NCBI RefSeq assembly: GCF_900105175.1
Contig: NZ_LT629771.1
Location: forward strand, 3,410,001-3,474,000
DNA length: 64,000 bases
Reading direction: 5' to 3'
From: Jiangella sp. DSM 45060
Lineage (GTDB): Bacteria > Actinomycetota > Actinomycetes > Jiangellales > Jiangellaceae
Part shown: positions 37,059 to 46,286 of the stretch, piece by piece
How positions within the stretch are numbered: the stretch's first letter is position 1
Layout of the letters: every line of letters begins with the position of its first letter
The notes under the pieces: generated by a model
Databases searched by the model: none
Told to the model about the DNA's origin: nothing
What the model saw: the letters and a program-made list of their open reading frames with translations, nothing else
Position numbers and translations under genes: made by a program

Positions 37059-38030
37059 ATGGCTACTCCTGCACACCCGCATGGTCTCGCCGCTCGTGCT
37101 CCGGCTCTGAGCCGAACACGCCGCGCGGCGTCGATCGGCATCGTCGGGGCGACGCTGGCGTTGGCGCTGGCCCCGGCGCCGCCGGTCCGGGCGGGCACGT
37201 TTCCCGGCGTCAACGGCCCGATCGCGTTCCAGACGGACCGCGACGGCGACTACGAGATCTACGTCATGAACCCGGACGGCACCGGCCAGACCAACCTGAC
37301 CAACGATGCGGCCATCGACGCATGGCCGAGTTGGTCACCCGACGGCAGCAAGATCGCGTTCTACACCTTGCGCGATGGCGACTACGAGATCTACGTCATG
37401 AACTCCGATGGCAGCGGGCCGGCCAATCTCACCAACACCCCAGGAGCGAACGACGGCTATCCGAGCTGGTCGGCGGACGGCAGCAAGATCGCATTCGGCT
37501 CCAACCGGGACGGCAATTTCGAGATCTACACGATGAACGCCGACGGTTCCGGGCAACTCCGGCTGACCGACAACGCAGCGATCGACGCCTACCCCAGCTG
37601 GTCGTCCGACGGCAGCAAGATCGCCTTCGTGTCGGTGCGCGACGGCAACTACGAGATCTACGCCATGAATCCCGACGGTTCCGGCCAGACGAACCTGACC
37701 AACAGCGCGGCGATCGAGACCATACCGAACTGGTCTCCTGACGGCAGCAAGATCGCTTTCGTCACCAACCGCGACGGCAACAACGAGGTCTACGTCATGA
37801 ACGCTGACGGCACCGGGCAGGTCAACCTCACGAACCACGCGTCGAGCGACTCGTGGCCGAGCTGGTCTCCCGACGGCACCCAGATCGCGTTCCGCTCCAT
37901 GCGCGACGGCAACGGTGAGGCCTACGTCGTCGACAGCGACGGCACCGGGCTGACGCGACTGACCACCAACCCAGGCGATGACCTGAGCCTGGCCTGGGGA
38001 CCGCAGGACGTCAGCCGCTCTCGGCAATGA
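37059..38030 (+). CDS. Exported PD40/TolB-like beta-propeller protein
   Basis: 323 residues. ATG 37059 follows GGGAAGGAGACACC. A signal peptide to about residue 46 is followed by six tandem repeats of about 43 residues with the pattern FxSxRDGxxEIYVMNxDGSGxxxLTN...PSWSPDGSKIAF, as in TolB/DPP-type six-bladed propellers. No hydrolase domain is attached, so it is probably a binding or scaffold protein, perhaps for carbohydrate or another exported protein of the locus. It lies between two operator-controlled units, after a terminator; its own promoter is not clear. Confidence 0.88.
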   Translation: MATPAHPHGLAARAPALSRTRRAASIGIVGATLALALAPAPPVRAGTFPGVNGPIAFQTDRDGDYEIYVMNPDGTGQTNLTNDAAIDAWPSWSPDGSKIAFYTLRDGDYEIYVMNSDGSGPANLTNTPGANDGYPSWSADGSKIAFGSNRDGNFEIYTMNADGSGQLRLTDNAAIDAYPSWSSDGSKIAFVSVRDGNYEIYAMNPDGSGQTNLTNSAAIETIPNWSPDGSKIAFVTNRDGNNEVYVMNADGTGQVNLTNHASSDSWPSWSPDGTQIAFRSMRDGNGEAYVVDSDGTGLTRLTTNPGDDLSLAWGPQDVSRSRQ

Positions 38031-38103
38031 CGATGTGCGCGTCGGTGGGGCGTGCGGGCGACCGGCGGCCAGACCGCCGCCTGGCGCCGGATCCCCACGG
38101 ATC

Positions 38104-38173
38104 TTGACAACTCGGCACGCCGCATCCCATTCTCGTCCCCACACGTGAAACCTCCTGTTCCAGTGACTGAAAC
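38104..38173 (+). promoter_or_regulatory. Promoter and three-half-site operator of the nine-gene secreted-enzyme operon
   Basis: TTGACA (38104-38109), 18 bp, CATTCT (38128-38133), then TGAAAC-N5-GTTCCA-N5-TGAAAC at 38146-38173, ending 27 nt before the chosen start codon. A promoter very like that at 31132. The operator lies in the leader, so a bound repressor would block initiation or early elongation. Confidence 0.78.
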
Positions 38174-38200
38174 ATGGCTGTCCGACAGAGAGGGAACCAG

Positions 38201-41119
38201 ATGATCTCGCCCGTTCGGCGCGTTGTCGCCGCAGGGACGGCAGCGGCCCTTCTCTGGGGTGCCGCCGCCGTCGCCATGTCCGTCGCGGCGGCGGAGCCCG
38301 CCGTCCAGGTCGCCGACGAAGCAGAACGCCTCGATTCCGGGGGCGGCCTGCTCAACGCCGACTCCGACCCGGCGACCGGCAGAGTCCCCGCCTTCGGCGG
38401 CAGCGGATCGGTGGCGCTGGACTACCAGCGCCGCAGCGTCGCCGCCGACACCGCGGCTCAGCACCGGATCGAGGGCGCGGAACTCGTCCTGAGCGCCTCA
38501 GGCAGCGCCCCGATCCGGCTGTCGGCGGCTGACTACACGCTGTGGATCAGCGACGACAACATCACCTACCAGCCGGTCCTCGGATGGTCCTTCGAGTCCC
38601 GATCCGAGGACGGCCGGACCATCCACGCCTTCGACGGCTTCGAGGCGACCGGGCGATACCTCAAGATCAACACGCGCTACCAGGACACGGCGTTCACGGC
38701 GGTGCTCCGGAACCTCAGCGCGGACGTTCGCGTCTTCGGCCTGTCCGAGCCGCCGCCCGAGGTGGTGAACGACACCGGCTTGGAGGTCGTGGACCGCGGC
38801 GTGGCCTACGCCGACGACAGCGAGTCCGCGTTCCGGCCGGCGGCGGTGCGCGCCCCCAACGGCGACATCCTCGCCGTCTTCAACACCACCGGAGACGTTC
38901 AGGCCGGCGGGCTGATCCGGCTGATCCGGTCCACGGACGACGGGAGGACGTGGGGCGATCCCGTCACGCTGAAGGCGCCGAGCCTCTTCGAGAACGGGTC
39001 CGTGTGGTCGAGCCGCGGAATGACCACTCTGAGCGACGGGACGATCCTGCTGCCCTTCAACGAGGGCGTGAACTACTCGCCGTACAACAACCGGGACAGC
39101 GTGCTGTACGTGGCCAGGTCGACCGACTCGGGGCAGACCTGGGACGGGCTTGACGAGCCTGTCGAGCTCCCAGCACAGACCAGGGAGCACTGGGCCTGCT
39201 GCTCGCGCGTCCTGGAGCTCGACGACGGCTCGCTGCTCATGTCGATGTGGGGAACCGAGCGTCTCGTCGAGGACTGGCAGACCGACCCCATGCGCTGGCG
39301 GGCGGCCGTCATGCGCTCGCACGACGGCGGTCGCACCTGGACCGACTACTCGACCATCGCCTACGACCCGCACACGCCACCCGGCCCCCTCGGCAACGGC
39401 TCTCGCGGGGGCGGTGTCAACGAGGTGGCGATGACGCAGCTGCCGGACGGGCGCCTGATGGCCGTGATCCGGTACGACCTGACGGGGGTACAGTCGCCGA
39501 ACCCCTTCTGGATGTACCTGTCGTACTCCGAGGACCTCGGACGCACCTGGTCCGACCCCGTCGCCACCCCCGTCATGGCGACGACGCCGTCGCTGGCGGC
39601 CGCGCCGTGCACCGCCGAGCTCCCGCCGGGCGAGACCAAGCTCATGTTCGGCTACCGCACGCACAGCGAGAACGGCCGGAACCCCACACCGCTCGAGCCG
39701 CATCCGGACCTGGCCGCCGTGAGCGTCACCTTCGACGCCGGGGCGACCTGGCGGCACCGCCTGCTGCTGGAGTCGCCCACCGGCGAGTCGTTCCAGGACT
39801 TCCGATCGGCCGAGCCGGAGTTCGTGCGACTCGACGACGGCAGCATCCTCACGCTGTTCCAGTACCAGCCCGGCAAGACCGGCACGTACCGGATCGGGTA
39901 CAACGTCGTCGAGGATCTGACCGGCGACGAGTGCGCCGCGGAGTGGGAGGCCGCGCAGGCGGCCGCCGGCGACGCCGTGAGCGTCCACGTGCAGCGCGGC
40001 AACGCGGGCGAGTGGCCCTACCCGTTCGCCCGCCATCAGCTGACGGTCGACCCGGCCACCACGATCGAGGAGCTGGCGGCCGCGGCCGCGCCGACGGTGA
40101 CCTGCGCCGCCGGAGGCGCCCGGCTGTCGCACGACGGCCGGGTGCTCCCCGCACGCGCCACGGTGGACGACCTCGGCCTGCACGACGGCGATGTCCTGAC
40201 CGTCTCCGGGCCGCCCGGCCGGCGACCGGCCGACGGCGTCCGCGTCGGGCACGTGGAGTTCGACCAGGCCCCGCAGACGCGGCCCGTCTACGGCTGGACC
40301 GGTGACTGCGACTACGGTCTGGCCTGGGACATCCGGGCACAGAGCCTGGGGCTGGACTTCGGGCCCTGGCCGGGACGACAGGTGCGGGCCGTGAGCGTGC
40401 GCGACACCGACGGCGACACCGCGCGAACGGCCGCGTCGTACAGCATCTGGGCCAGCGACGACAACGACACCTTCCGGGAGGTCACCGGCTGGTCCTTCGA
40501 GGAGAGCACCGACGCACAGGGCCGGGTGGTCCATCGGTTCGGCGACCTCGCCGTCACCGAGCGCTACCTCAAGATCCAGCAGGACTCGGCCACGATCCCG
40601 GAAACCGGCGCGACGTTCACGATCGACAGCATGATCGACGACGTCGACGTCGAATTCGCCGGCCGTGCCTGCGACACCACGGTCAGCGGCCCGGCGTTCG
40701 GACCGCTGACGGCGGGAGCCGGCGTCACCTGCCTGGACGGAGCGACTCTCTACGGCTCGATGACCGTGCGGAACGGCGCCGTCCTGCTCGTGCGGGACTC
40801 CACGGTGGCCGGGCCGCTGCTGTCCGAGGGCGCGGCAGCGGTCGCCGTCTGCGACGCCCGGATCGCCGGCCCTGTGACCATCACCGGGACCACCGGCACC
40901 GTGCTGATCGGCGCGGGCGGTGACCCGGACGGCACCGACTGCGGTGGCAACGCCGTGACCGGCCCGGTGCAGCTCGCCGGGAACACAGGAGGCGTCTGGA
41001 TCGGCGGCAACGTCGTCCGCGGCTCCCTCGACTGCACGGAGAACGACCCCGCGCCGCGGAACACCGGCACCCGCAACGTGGTCACCGCCCCGGTGCCGGG
41101 CCAGTGCGCCGGCCTGTGA
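38201..41119 (+). CDS. Secreted sialidase-like multidomain protein with C-terminal beta-helix
   Basis: 972 residues from ATG 38201 (GAGAGGGAACC upstream; an earlier ATG at 38174 abuts the operator). Signal peptide about 1-31; module 1 about 48-180; propeller about 205-590 with FRPAAVRAPNG, SSRGMTTLSDG, Glu408 in VNEVAMTQLPDGR and Asp-boxes at 244-251, 307-314, 373-380, 443-450 and 510-517; ubiquitin-like domain about 594-670 (TIEELAAAAA...ATVDDLGLHDGDVLTV); module 2 about 680-820; and a repeat-rich, probably right-handed beta-helix 824-972 ending GQCAGL. First gene of an operon reaching at least 59258. Probably an extracellular exo-acting glycosidase. Confidence 0.88.
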   Translation: MISPVRRVVAAGTAAALLWGAAAVAMSVAAAEPAVQVADEAERLDSGGGLLNADSDPATGRVPAFGGSGSVALDYQRRSVAADTAAQHRIEGAELVLSASGSAPIRLSAADYTLWISDDNITYQPVLGWSFESRSEDGRTIHAFDGFEATGRYLKINTRYQDTAFTAVLRNLSADVRVFGLSEPPPEVVNDTGLEVVDRGVAYADDSESAFRPAAVRAPNGDILAVFNTTGDVQAGGLIRLIRSTDDGRTWGDPVTLKAPSLFENGSVWSSRGMTTLSDGTILLPFNEGVNYSPYNNRDSVLYVARSTDSGQTWDGLDEPVELPAQTREHWACCSRVLELDDGSLLMSMWGTERLVEDWQTDPMRWRAAVMRSHDGGRTWTDYSTIAYDPHTPPGPLGNGSRGGGVNEVAMTQLPDGRLMAVIRYDLTGVQSPNPFWMYLSYSEDLGRTWSDPVATPVMATTPSLAAAPCTAELPPGETKLMFGYRTHSENGRNPTPLEPHPDLAAVSVTFDAGATWRHRLLLESPTGESFQDFRSAEPEFVRLDDGSILTLFQYQPGKTGTYRIGYNVVEDLTGDECAAEWEAAQAAAGDAVSVHVQRGNAGEWPYPFARHQLTVDPATTIEELAAAAAPTVTCAAGGARLSHDGRVLPARATVDDLGLHDGDVLTVSGPPGRRPADGVRVGHVEFDQAPQTRPVYGWTGDCDYGLAWDIRAQSLGLDFGPWPGRQVRAVSVRDTDGDTARTAASYSIWASDDNDTFREVTGWSFEESTDAQGRVVHRFGDLAVTERYLKIQQDSATIPETGATFTIDSMIDDVDVEFAGRACDTTVSGPAFGPLTAGAGVTCLDGATLYGSMTVRNGAVLLVRDSTVAGPLLSEGAAAVAVCDARIAGPVTITGTTGTVLIGAGGDPDGTDCGGNAVTGPVQLAGNTGGVWIGGNVVRGSLDCTENDPAPRNTGTRNVVTAPVPGQCAGL

Positions 41120-41163
41120 CAGCTCGGCCGATCATCCGTCGCCCACCTCGACGAGGAGCCCGC

Positions 41164-44040
41164 ATGCCGCAACGGACCCGCCCGCTCCCCCGCCGCCGGC
41201 TCGCCGCCGTCCTGGCCGCCGCCGCGATGGCACTGGCCTGCCTGGCGCCGGCCGCCGGCGCCGAGCCCGAAACGAGCACCGCCGAGACCGCCGATCCGGT
41301 GCCGGCCGCCGACCCGGCCATCCCGTCGGCCGCCGGACTGCTGGCCTCGGACCCCACCCCCGCCACCGGTGCCGTGCCCGGCTTCGGCGCCTCCGGCTCG
41401 GTCGCCCTCGACTACCGCCGGCGCAGCGTCGGTGCCGACCTGTTCGGGCCGGCGACCGTCCGCCGGATCGAGCTGGTCGACAGCGACGCGACCACTCGCC
41501 TGCTGGCGTCCGACTACACGCTGTGGACCAGCGACGACAACGTCACCTACGAACCGCTGACCGGCTGGACGATGACCGCCGGCACCGAGGGCGGGCGCCT
41601 CGTGCACACCTTCGCCGGCTTCGAGGTGACGACACGCTACGTCAAGATCAACACGCGGTACGACGACACCGCCTTCACGTTCGTTCTGAGCAACCTCACG
41701 GCCGACGTCCGTCTCTACGGGGACCCGCCCGCGTCCGGGCAGGACAACCACACGGGACTGACGGTCGTGGACAGCGGCACGGTGTACGCCGACGCCGTGA
41801 CGCCCTCGTACCGGCCGGCCATCACCAGGGCTCCGAACGGCGACCTGCTGGTCGCCTTCAACACCAGCAGCGACCTGCGTCCCGGCGGCGAGATCCAGTT
41901 GGTGCGGTCCACGGACGGCGGCGCGACCTGGGGCGAGCCGGTCACGGTGGCGTCGCCCCGGTACTTCGAGAACGGCGCGATCCACGCCAGCCGCGGCATG
42001 ACGACCCTCAGCGACGGCACCGTCCTGCTGCCGTTCAACGACGGCGTGAACTACGCGCCGTTCAACCACCGAGACAGCGTGCTGTTCGTCGCGCGCTCGG
42101 ACGACTCGGGTCTGACCTGGGACGGCGTCGACGAGCCGGTGCAGCTGCCGGTGGAGACGCAGGAACACTGGGCCGGTTCCCGAATCCTGGAGCTGGACGA
42201 CGGCTCGCTGATCATGGGCCTGTGGGGCACGCTCGACCTGGTCGACGACTGGGAGACCGACCCGATGCGCTGGCGGGCGGCCACCGTCAGGTCGTACGAC
42301 GGCGGGCGCACCTGGACCGACTACGCGACCATCGGGTACGACCCGAACACGCCGCCGGACTTCCCCCGTCCGGGGACACTGCAGCCCTACGGCATCAACG
42401 AACAGAGCCTGGTCGAGCTCGGGAACGGCCGGCTCATGGCGATCATGCGGTTCAACGGTTCGCTGCGTCAGCCCGAGCCGTTCCGCACCTACGTGTCGTA
42501 CTCCGGCGACGGCGGCCGCACCTGGTCCGACCCGGTATCCGTGCCGCTCGAGGTGGAGACGCCGTCGCTGACGGCCGCCCCCTGCACAACCCACCTGGGG
42601 GACGGGCGGAGCAAGCTGCTGTACGGCTACCGCGACCGCGCGGACTACCCGTCCGGTATAGCGGCGGCGAGCGTGTCGTTCGACAACGGCACGACCTGGG
42701 AGGGCCAGCTCGTCTTCGAGGACCCCAGCGGCCGCCCGCCCGGCGTGTTCACGTCGGCCGAGCCGGACTTCCTGCAGCTCGACGGCGACCGCATGCTGGT
42801 GGTCTTCCAGTCCAGGGTGGCGCCGGCGCCGTTCGGCCTGGCGTTCAACATCGTCCAGGACGAGAGCCCCGACGAGTGCCGCGAGCACGCCGAGCGGGCC
42901 CAGGCGGCGACCGAGGCCGCGCCGGCCCTACAGGTCGAGCGCGCGGACCGGGCCGGCTGGCCGTTCGGCTACGGGGTGACGCAGCGCGCGTACGACGCCG
43001 GCACGCCGATCGGGGAGGTCGCCACGGATGCCGCACAGTCCGTGTGGTGCTCCGCCGACGAGCCCGTGCTGTACGCCGGTGACCGCCCGCTCGACCCGGA
43101 GGCGACGCTGGCCGAGGCCGGCGTCCGCAATGGCGACGTCGTGCGGGTGCGCTCCGCCCGGCCGGATCACCGATGGTGGCGGGTCGGGTTCGCCGACCTC
43201 GACGTCTTCCCCGAGACCCGGCACCTGTACGCCTGGGACGACGCGTGCCCGCACCGGCCGCTCACGCTGGACCATCAGTCGCGCAGCCTCGGCCTGAGCA
43301 TCAGCATCCCCGCGGGTCAGCAGGTCGGCGCCGTCGAACTGGCCGACGACGACGCCGGCTCACGCCTGACCGCGTCCGACTACCGGCTGTTCGCCGGCCC
43401 GGACAACGAGACCTTCCGGGAGCTGACCGGCTGGACGCTGTCGACACGGGTCGACGACGGGCGTCTGGTGCACCGGTTCGACGGCCTGGCCATGACCGAC
43501 CGCTACCTGAAGATCCACCAGGTCCGCGACGACGACGCCGGCACCTTCGTGCTGGCAGACCCGTCCGGCGACGACGTCTCGATCGAGCTGAGCCCGCGGG
43601 ACTGCGACACCACGATCACCGGCACCCGGAACGGACCGCTGACCGTCGACGACGGCCTGACCTGCCTGGTGGACGCCACCCAGGTCGGCGCGGTGACGGT
43701 CTCCGCCGGAGCGCAGCTGGCGGTCCGCGATTCCTCGATCATCGGCCCGGTGCTGTCCACGCGGGCCGCGGGCCTGACCCTCTGTGACACCCGGGTGGTG
43801 GGCACGGTCGCCGTCACCGGGACGACAACCCTCGCGCTCGTCGGCGACGCCGGCATGGGCTGCGAGCCGAACACCGTCATCGGCGCGGTGTCGTTCACCG
43901 GCAACACCGGCGGCGTCCGGGTGGGCGGCAACGAGGTGACCGGACGGCTGTGGTGCGACGGGAACGATCCGGCACCGGTGAACGGCGGCGTTCCCAACGT
44001 GGTGTCCGGGTCGCGGGCGGGACAGTGCGCCGGGCTGTGA
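41164..44040 (+). CDS. Secreted sialidase-like multidomain protein with C-terminal beta-helix
   Basis: 958 residues; ATG 41164 with GAGGAG seven bases upstream gives a good signal peptide (about 1-33). Module 1 about 55-187; propeller about 210-585 with YRPAITRAPNG, ASRGMTTLSDG, Glu in INEQSLVELGNGR and Asp-boxes STDGGATW, SDDSGLTW, SYDGGRTW, SGDGGRTW and SFDNGTTW; ubiquitin-like domain about 588-665 (PIGEVATDAA...ATLAEAGVRNGDVVRV); module 2 about 672-810; beta-helix-like tail ending GQCAGL. It lacks the CC pair seen in EHWACCSR of three paralogues (EHWAGSR here), so details of the active site differ. Confidence 0.88.
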   Translation: MPQRTRPLPRRRLAAVLAAAAMALACLAPAAGAEPETSTAETADPVPAADPAIPSAAGLLASDPTPATGAVPGFGASGSVALDYRRRSVGADLFGPATVRRIELVDSDATTRLLASDYTLWTSDDNVTYEPLTGWTMTAGTEGGRLVHTFAGFEVTTRYVKINTRYDDTAFTFVLSNLTADVRLYGDPPASGQDNHTGLTVVDSGTVYADAVTPSYRPAITRAPNGDLLVAFNTSSDLRPGGEIQLVRSTDGGATWGEPVTVASPRYFENGAIHASRGMTTLSDGTVLLPFNDGVNYAPFNHRDSVLFVARSDDSGLTWDGVDEPVQLPVETQEHWAGSRILELDDGSLIMGLWGTLDLVDDWETDPMRWRAATVRSYDGGRTWTDYATIGYDPNTPPDFPRPGTLQPYGINEQSLVELGNGRLMAIMRFNGSLRQPEPFRTYVSYSGDGGRTWSDPVSVPLEVETPSLTAAPCTTHLGDGRSKLLYGYRDRADYPSGIAAASVSFDNGTTWEGQLVFEDPSGRPPGVFTSAEPDFLQLDGDRMLVVFQSRVAPAPFGLAFNIVQDESPDECREHAERAQAATEAAPALQVERADRAGWPFGYGVTQRAYDAGTPIGEVATDAAQSVWCSADEPVLYAGDRPLDPEATLAEAGVRNGDVVRVRSARPDHRWWRVGFADLDVFPETRHLYAWDDACPHRPLTLDHQSRSLGLSISIPAGQQVGAVELADDDAGSRLTASDYRLFAGPDNETFRELTGWTLSTRVDDGRLVHRFDGLAMTDRYLKIHQVRDDDAGTFVLADPSGDDVSIELSPRDCDTTITGTRNGPLTVDDGLTCLVDATQVGAVTVSAGAQLAVRDSSIIGPVLSTRAAGLTLCDTRVVGTVAVTGTTTLALVGDAGMGCEPNTVIGAVSFTGNTGGVRVGGNEVTGRLWCDGNDPAPVNGGVPNVVSGSRAGQCAGL

Positions 44041-46247
44041 AGGCGGTGGCCGTCGCCGTGGCGGTGGTGCTCGTCACCACCGCCACGGCGCACGGCGGTG
44101 CCGCTCCGGCCGCCTCGACCACGTCGGTCTCGGGGTCGTCCCCGGTGGCCGGCCTGCTCACCGACGACACCGACCCGGCCACCGGCTCGGTCACGTCCTG
44201 GGGCGGAACCGGCGGAGTCGCGGTCGACTACCTGCGACGCAGCGTGGCCCTGGACTTCTCCGCCCCGCAGCGGCTGCGCTCGGTCGTGCTGCGTGACCGT
44301 GACGCCACGTCCAGGGCCGGCGCCGACGACTACACGCTCTGGTACAGCGACGACAACGTCACGTACCAGCAACTCACGGGCTGGCACCTCGACGAGGCCG
44401 TCGTCGACGGCCGGCTGACCCACACCTTCATCGGTTTCGACGTCACCGCTCGCTACCTCAAGATCAACACCGGGTTCACCGACACCGCTTACACCTTCTC
44501 CCTGCTCGGTCTCCAGGCCGATCTGGTCTCGGCGCCCTTCACGGCGCCCGACTTCGGGGTGATGCTCCATTCGGACGGCGACCGGCTGTTCCCGCCGGGC
44601 GATCTGAACTGCGTGGAGAACTCGACGCCGTGCGGCGTCGACGCCCTCTCGGCTCGCGACACGATCCAGTCCGAGGTCGACGCCATCGCGGCTGCCGGGT
44701 TCGGGACGCTCAAGATCGGGCTGGGCACCGACGTCCTGAACTGGGACTCACAGGTGGGCAGCGGGCGGGACTGGCGCCTCGACGATCCGGACTGGGCGCT
44801 GCCCGCCGGCGCCTGGGCCACGTACAAGGACCTGCGGGGCCGCGCGCACACGGCGCGGAACCTGTTCCAGGCGGGGGTCGACCCGGTCCCGGTGGCCGCC
44901 GAACGGGCCAGGGCCCTGGGCCTGAAGGTCTTCCTCTCCTACCGCGTGGCCGACACCCACTTCACGGCGAATCCGGCCGGCTACCCGTTGACCAGCGAGT
45001 TCTACCTCACCAGTGAGGCGAGCGCGGATCCGGCCGACCAGGTGGCCATCAGCCATTCCGGCGCCTCACCGGTCCCCGGCTACCCACGGTTCGACCGGCT
45101 GATGAATCTGAACCGGCCGCGGGTACGGCAGGACCGCCTCGCCGTCATCGAGGAGGCTCTGGGCCGCTACGACGACGTCATCGACGGCTTCGAGGCCGAT
45201 TTCAGCCGGTCCGTGGCGCTGTTCCCGCTGAACCAGGGCAGTGCGAACACGGCCGTGGTGACACAGTTCCTGCAGGACGTGCGGACCGCGGCCGGTCCGC
45301 TGCCGCTGTCGATCCGCGTCCCGGGCAGCCAGGACGTTGCCGTCCAGCAAGGCCTGGACGTCACCGAGCTGATCCGCAGCCGGACGGTGGACGTCGTCGT
45401 CCCGACGAACGTCATGACCGTCGCCCACGACATGGACATCCGGCCGTGGCTGGCCGCGGCCGTGCCCACCGGCGCCGGCGACCAGGGCGTCGCCGTCCAT
45501 GCGGGCCTTCCCGCCAGGAAGCCCAGCGGCTGGAGCTTCCCCGAGACCTACACCGACCCGGGCACCTACGCGCTCAGCACCAGCGCCGAGAACGAGCAAC
45601 TCCTGGGAGCGACGCTCGGCTACAGGTCGATGGGCGCGGCGGGTGTGGAGCTGTACAACTTCGCCGGGCTGGTCGCCAGCCCGGCAGGCAGGACGAGACT
45701 GGCGTGGCTGGTGGCACATCTCGCCGCCGGCGCGTCCATCGACGGCCTCGACCGGGTCTTCGCCGTCACACCGATGTACGCCAAGCCGTACGAGGGCCGC
45801 TTCGAGCACGTCAAGTCGCTGCCCGCACAGTTCCACCAAAACGGGTCCGCGTGGAGCAACTCCACCGACGGCGCGTGGGCCGCTCTGCCCGGCAACGTGC
45901 ACAGCTCATCGATCCACGTCGATGGCCGTGCGGACGCGGCGACCGAGACCTGGCTGCTCAGAATCGGCATCCGGGCGATCGCCGGGCAGCCGCTGGACCT
46001 GACGGCGCTCAGCCTGCGCATCACCGTCAACGGGACCGGCGTCCTGTGGGACGGCCCGGTCCAGGTGAGCCCGCCCGCGGGTCTCACCGCGCCGGCGCCC
46101 GCTCCCACCCACTACGTCACCATCCCGATCGCGCCGGGAGCGCCCTTGGCCGACGGCGTCAACGACATCGAGATCCGGCAGAACCCGACGCCGGCCGGGC
46201 TGTTCGGCGTCGCCGTCCAGGAGATCCAGATCGGCGTGTTCGCGTAA
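44025..46247 (+). CDS. Secreted discoidin-like module plus TIM-barrel protein, putative glycosidase
   Basis: 740 residues if the GTG at 44025 is used (arginine-bearing signal peptide; GGGCGGGA just upstream); a GTG at 44037 giving a GTGA overlap is the alternative. After the signal peptide a discoidin-like module spans about residues 38-165 (DYTLWYSDDNVTYQ, ARYLKINTGFTDTAYTF). From about 175 on, the pattern of HSDGDRLFP, AAGFGTLKIGLG, ALGLKVFLSYRV, DGFEADFSRS, LPLSIRVPG, VDVVVPTNVM and MGAAGVELYNF is that of a beta/alpha barrel, with acidic residues in DGFEADF as candidate catalysts. The last 150 residues form a beta domain. I do not recognise the family. Cotranscribed with the propeller genes. 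Confidence 0.75.
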   Translation: MRRAVKAVAVAVAVVLVTTATAHGGAAPAASTTSVSGSSPVAGLLTDDTDPATGSVTSWGGTGGVAVDYLRRSVALDFSAPQRLRSVVLRDRDATSRAGADDYTLWYSDDNVTYQQLTGWHLDEAVVDGRLTHTFIGFDVTARYLKINTGFTDTAYTFSLLGLQADLVSAPFTAPDFGVMLHSDGDRLFPPGDLNCVENSTPCGVDALSARDTIQSEVDAIAAAGFGTLKIGLGTDVLNWDSQVGSGRDWRLDDPDWALPAGAWATYKDLRGRAHTARNLFQAGVDPVPVAAERARALGLKVFLSYRVADTHFTANPAGYPLTSEFYLTSEASADPADQVAISHSGASPVPGYPRFDRLMNLNRPRVRQDRLAVIEEALGRYDDVIDGFEADFSRSVALFPLNQGSANTAVVTQFLQDVRTAAGPLPLSIRVPGSQDVAVQQGLDVTELIRSRTVDVVVPTNVMTVAHDMDIRPWLAAAVPTGAGDQGVAVHAGLPARKPSGWSFPETYTDPGTYALSTSAENEQLLGATLGYRSMGAAGVELYNFAGLVASPAGRTRLAWLVAHLAAGASIDGLDRVFAVTPMYAKPYEGRFEHVKSLPAQFHQNGSAWSNSTDGAWAALPGNVHSSSIHVDGRADAATETWLLRIGIRAIAGQPLDLTALSLRITVNGTGVLWDGPVQVSPPAGLTAPAPAPTHYVTIPIAPGAPLADGVNDIEIRQNPTPAGLFGVAVQEIQIGVFA

Positions 46248-46286
46248 GGCCGGCCACAGCGTCAACCGACCGAATCGAGGGGCACC

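Noticed and set aside
37220-38000. Regular DNA repeats suggesting a CRISPR or tandem-repeat array
   Set aside because: They are codons of PD40 propeller blades with about 43-residue periodicity, diverged at silent sites, inside one reading frame.
38060-38085. Short inverted repeat after the PD40 gene as a terminator
   Set aside because: The stem is short and interrupted, much weaker than those at 13256 and 36948.
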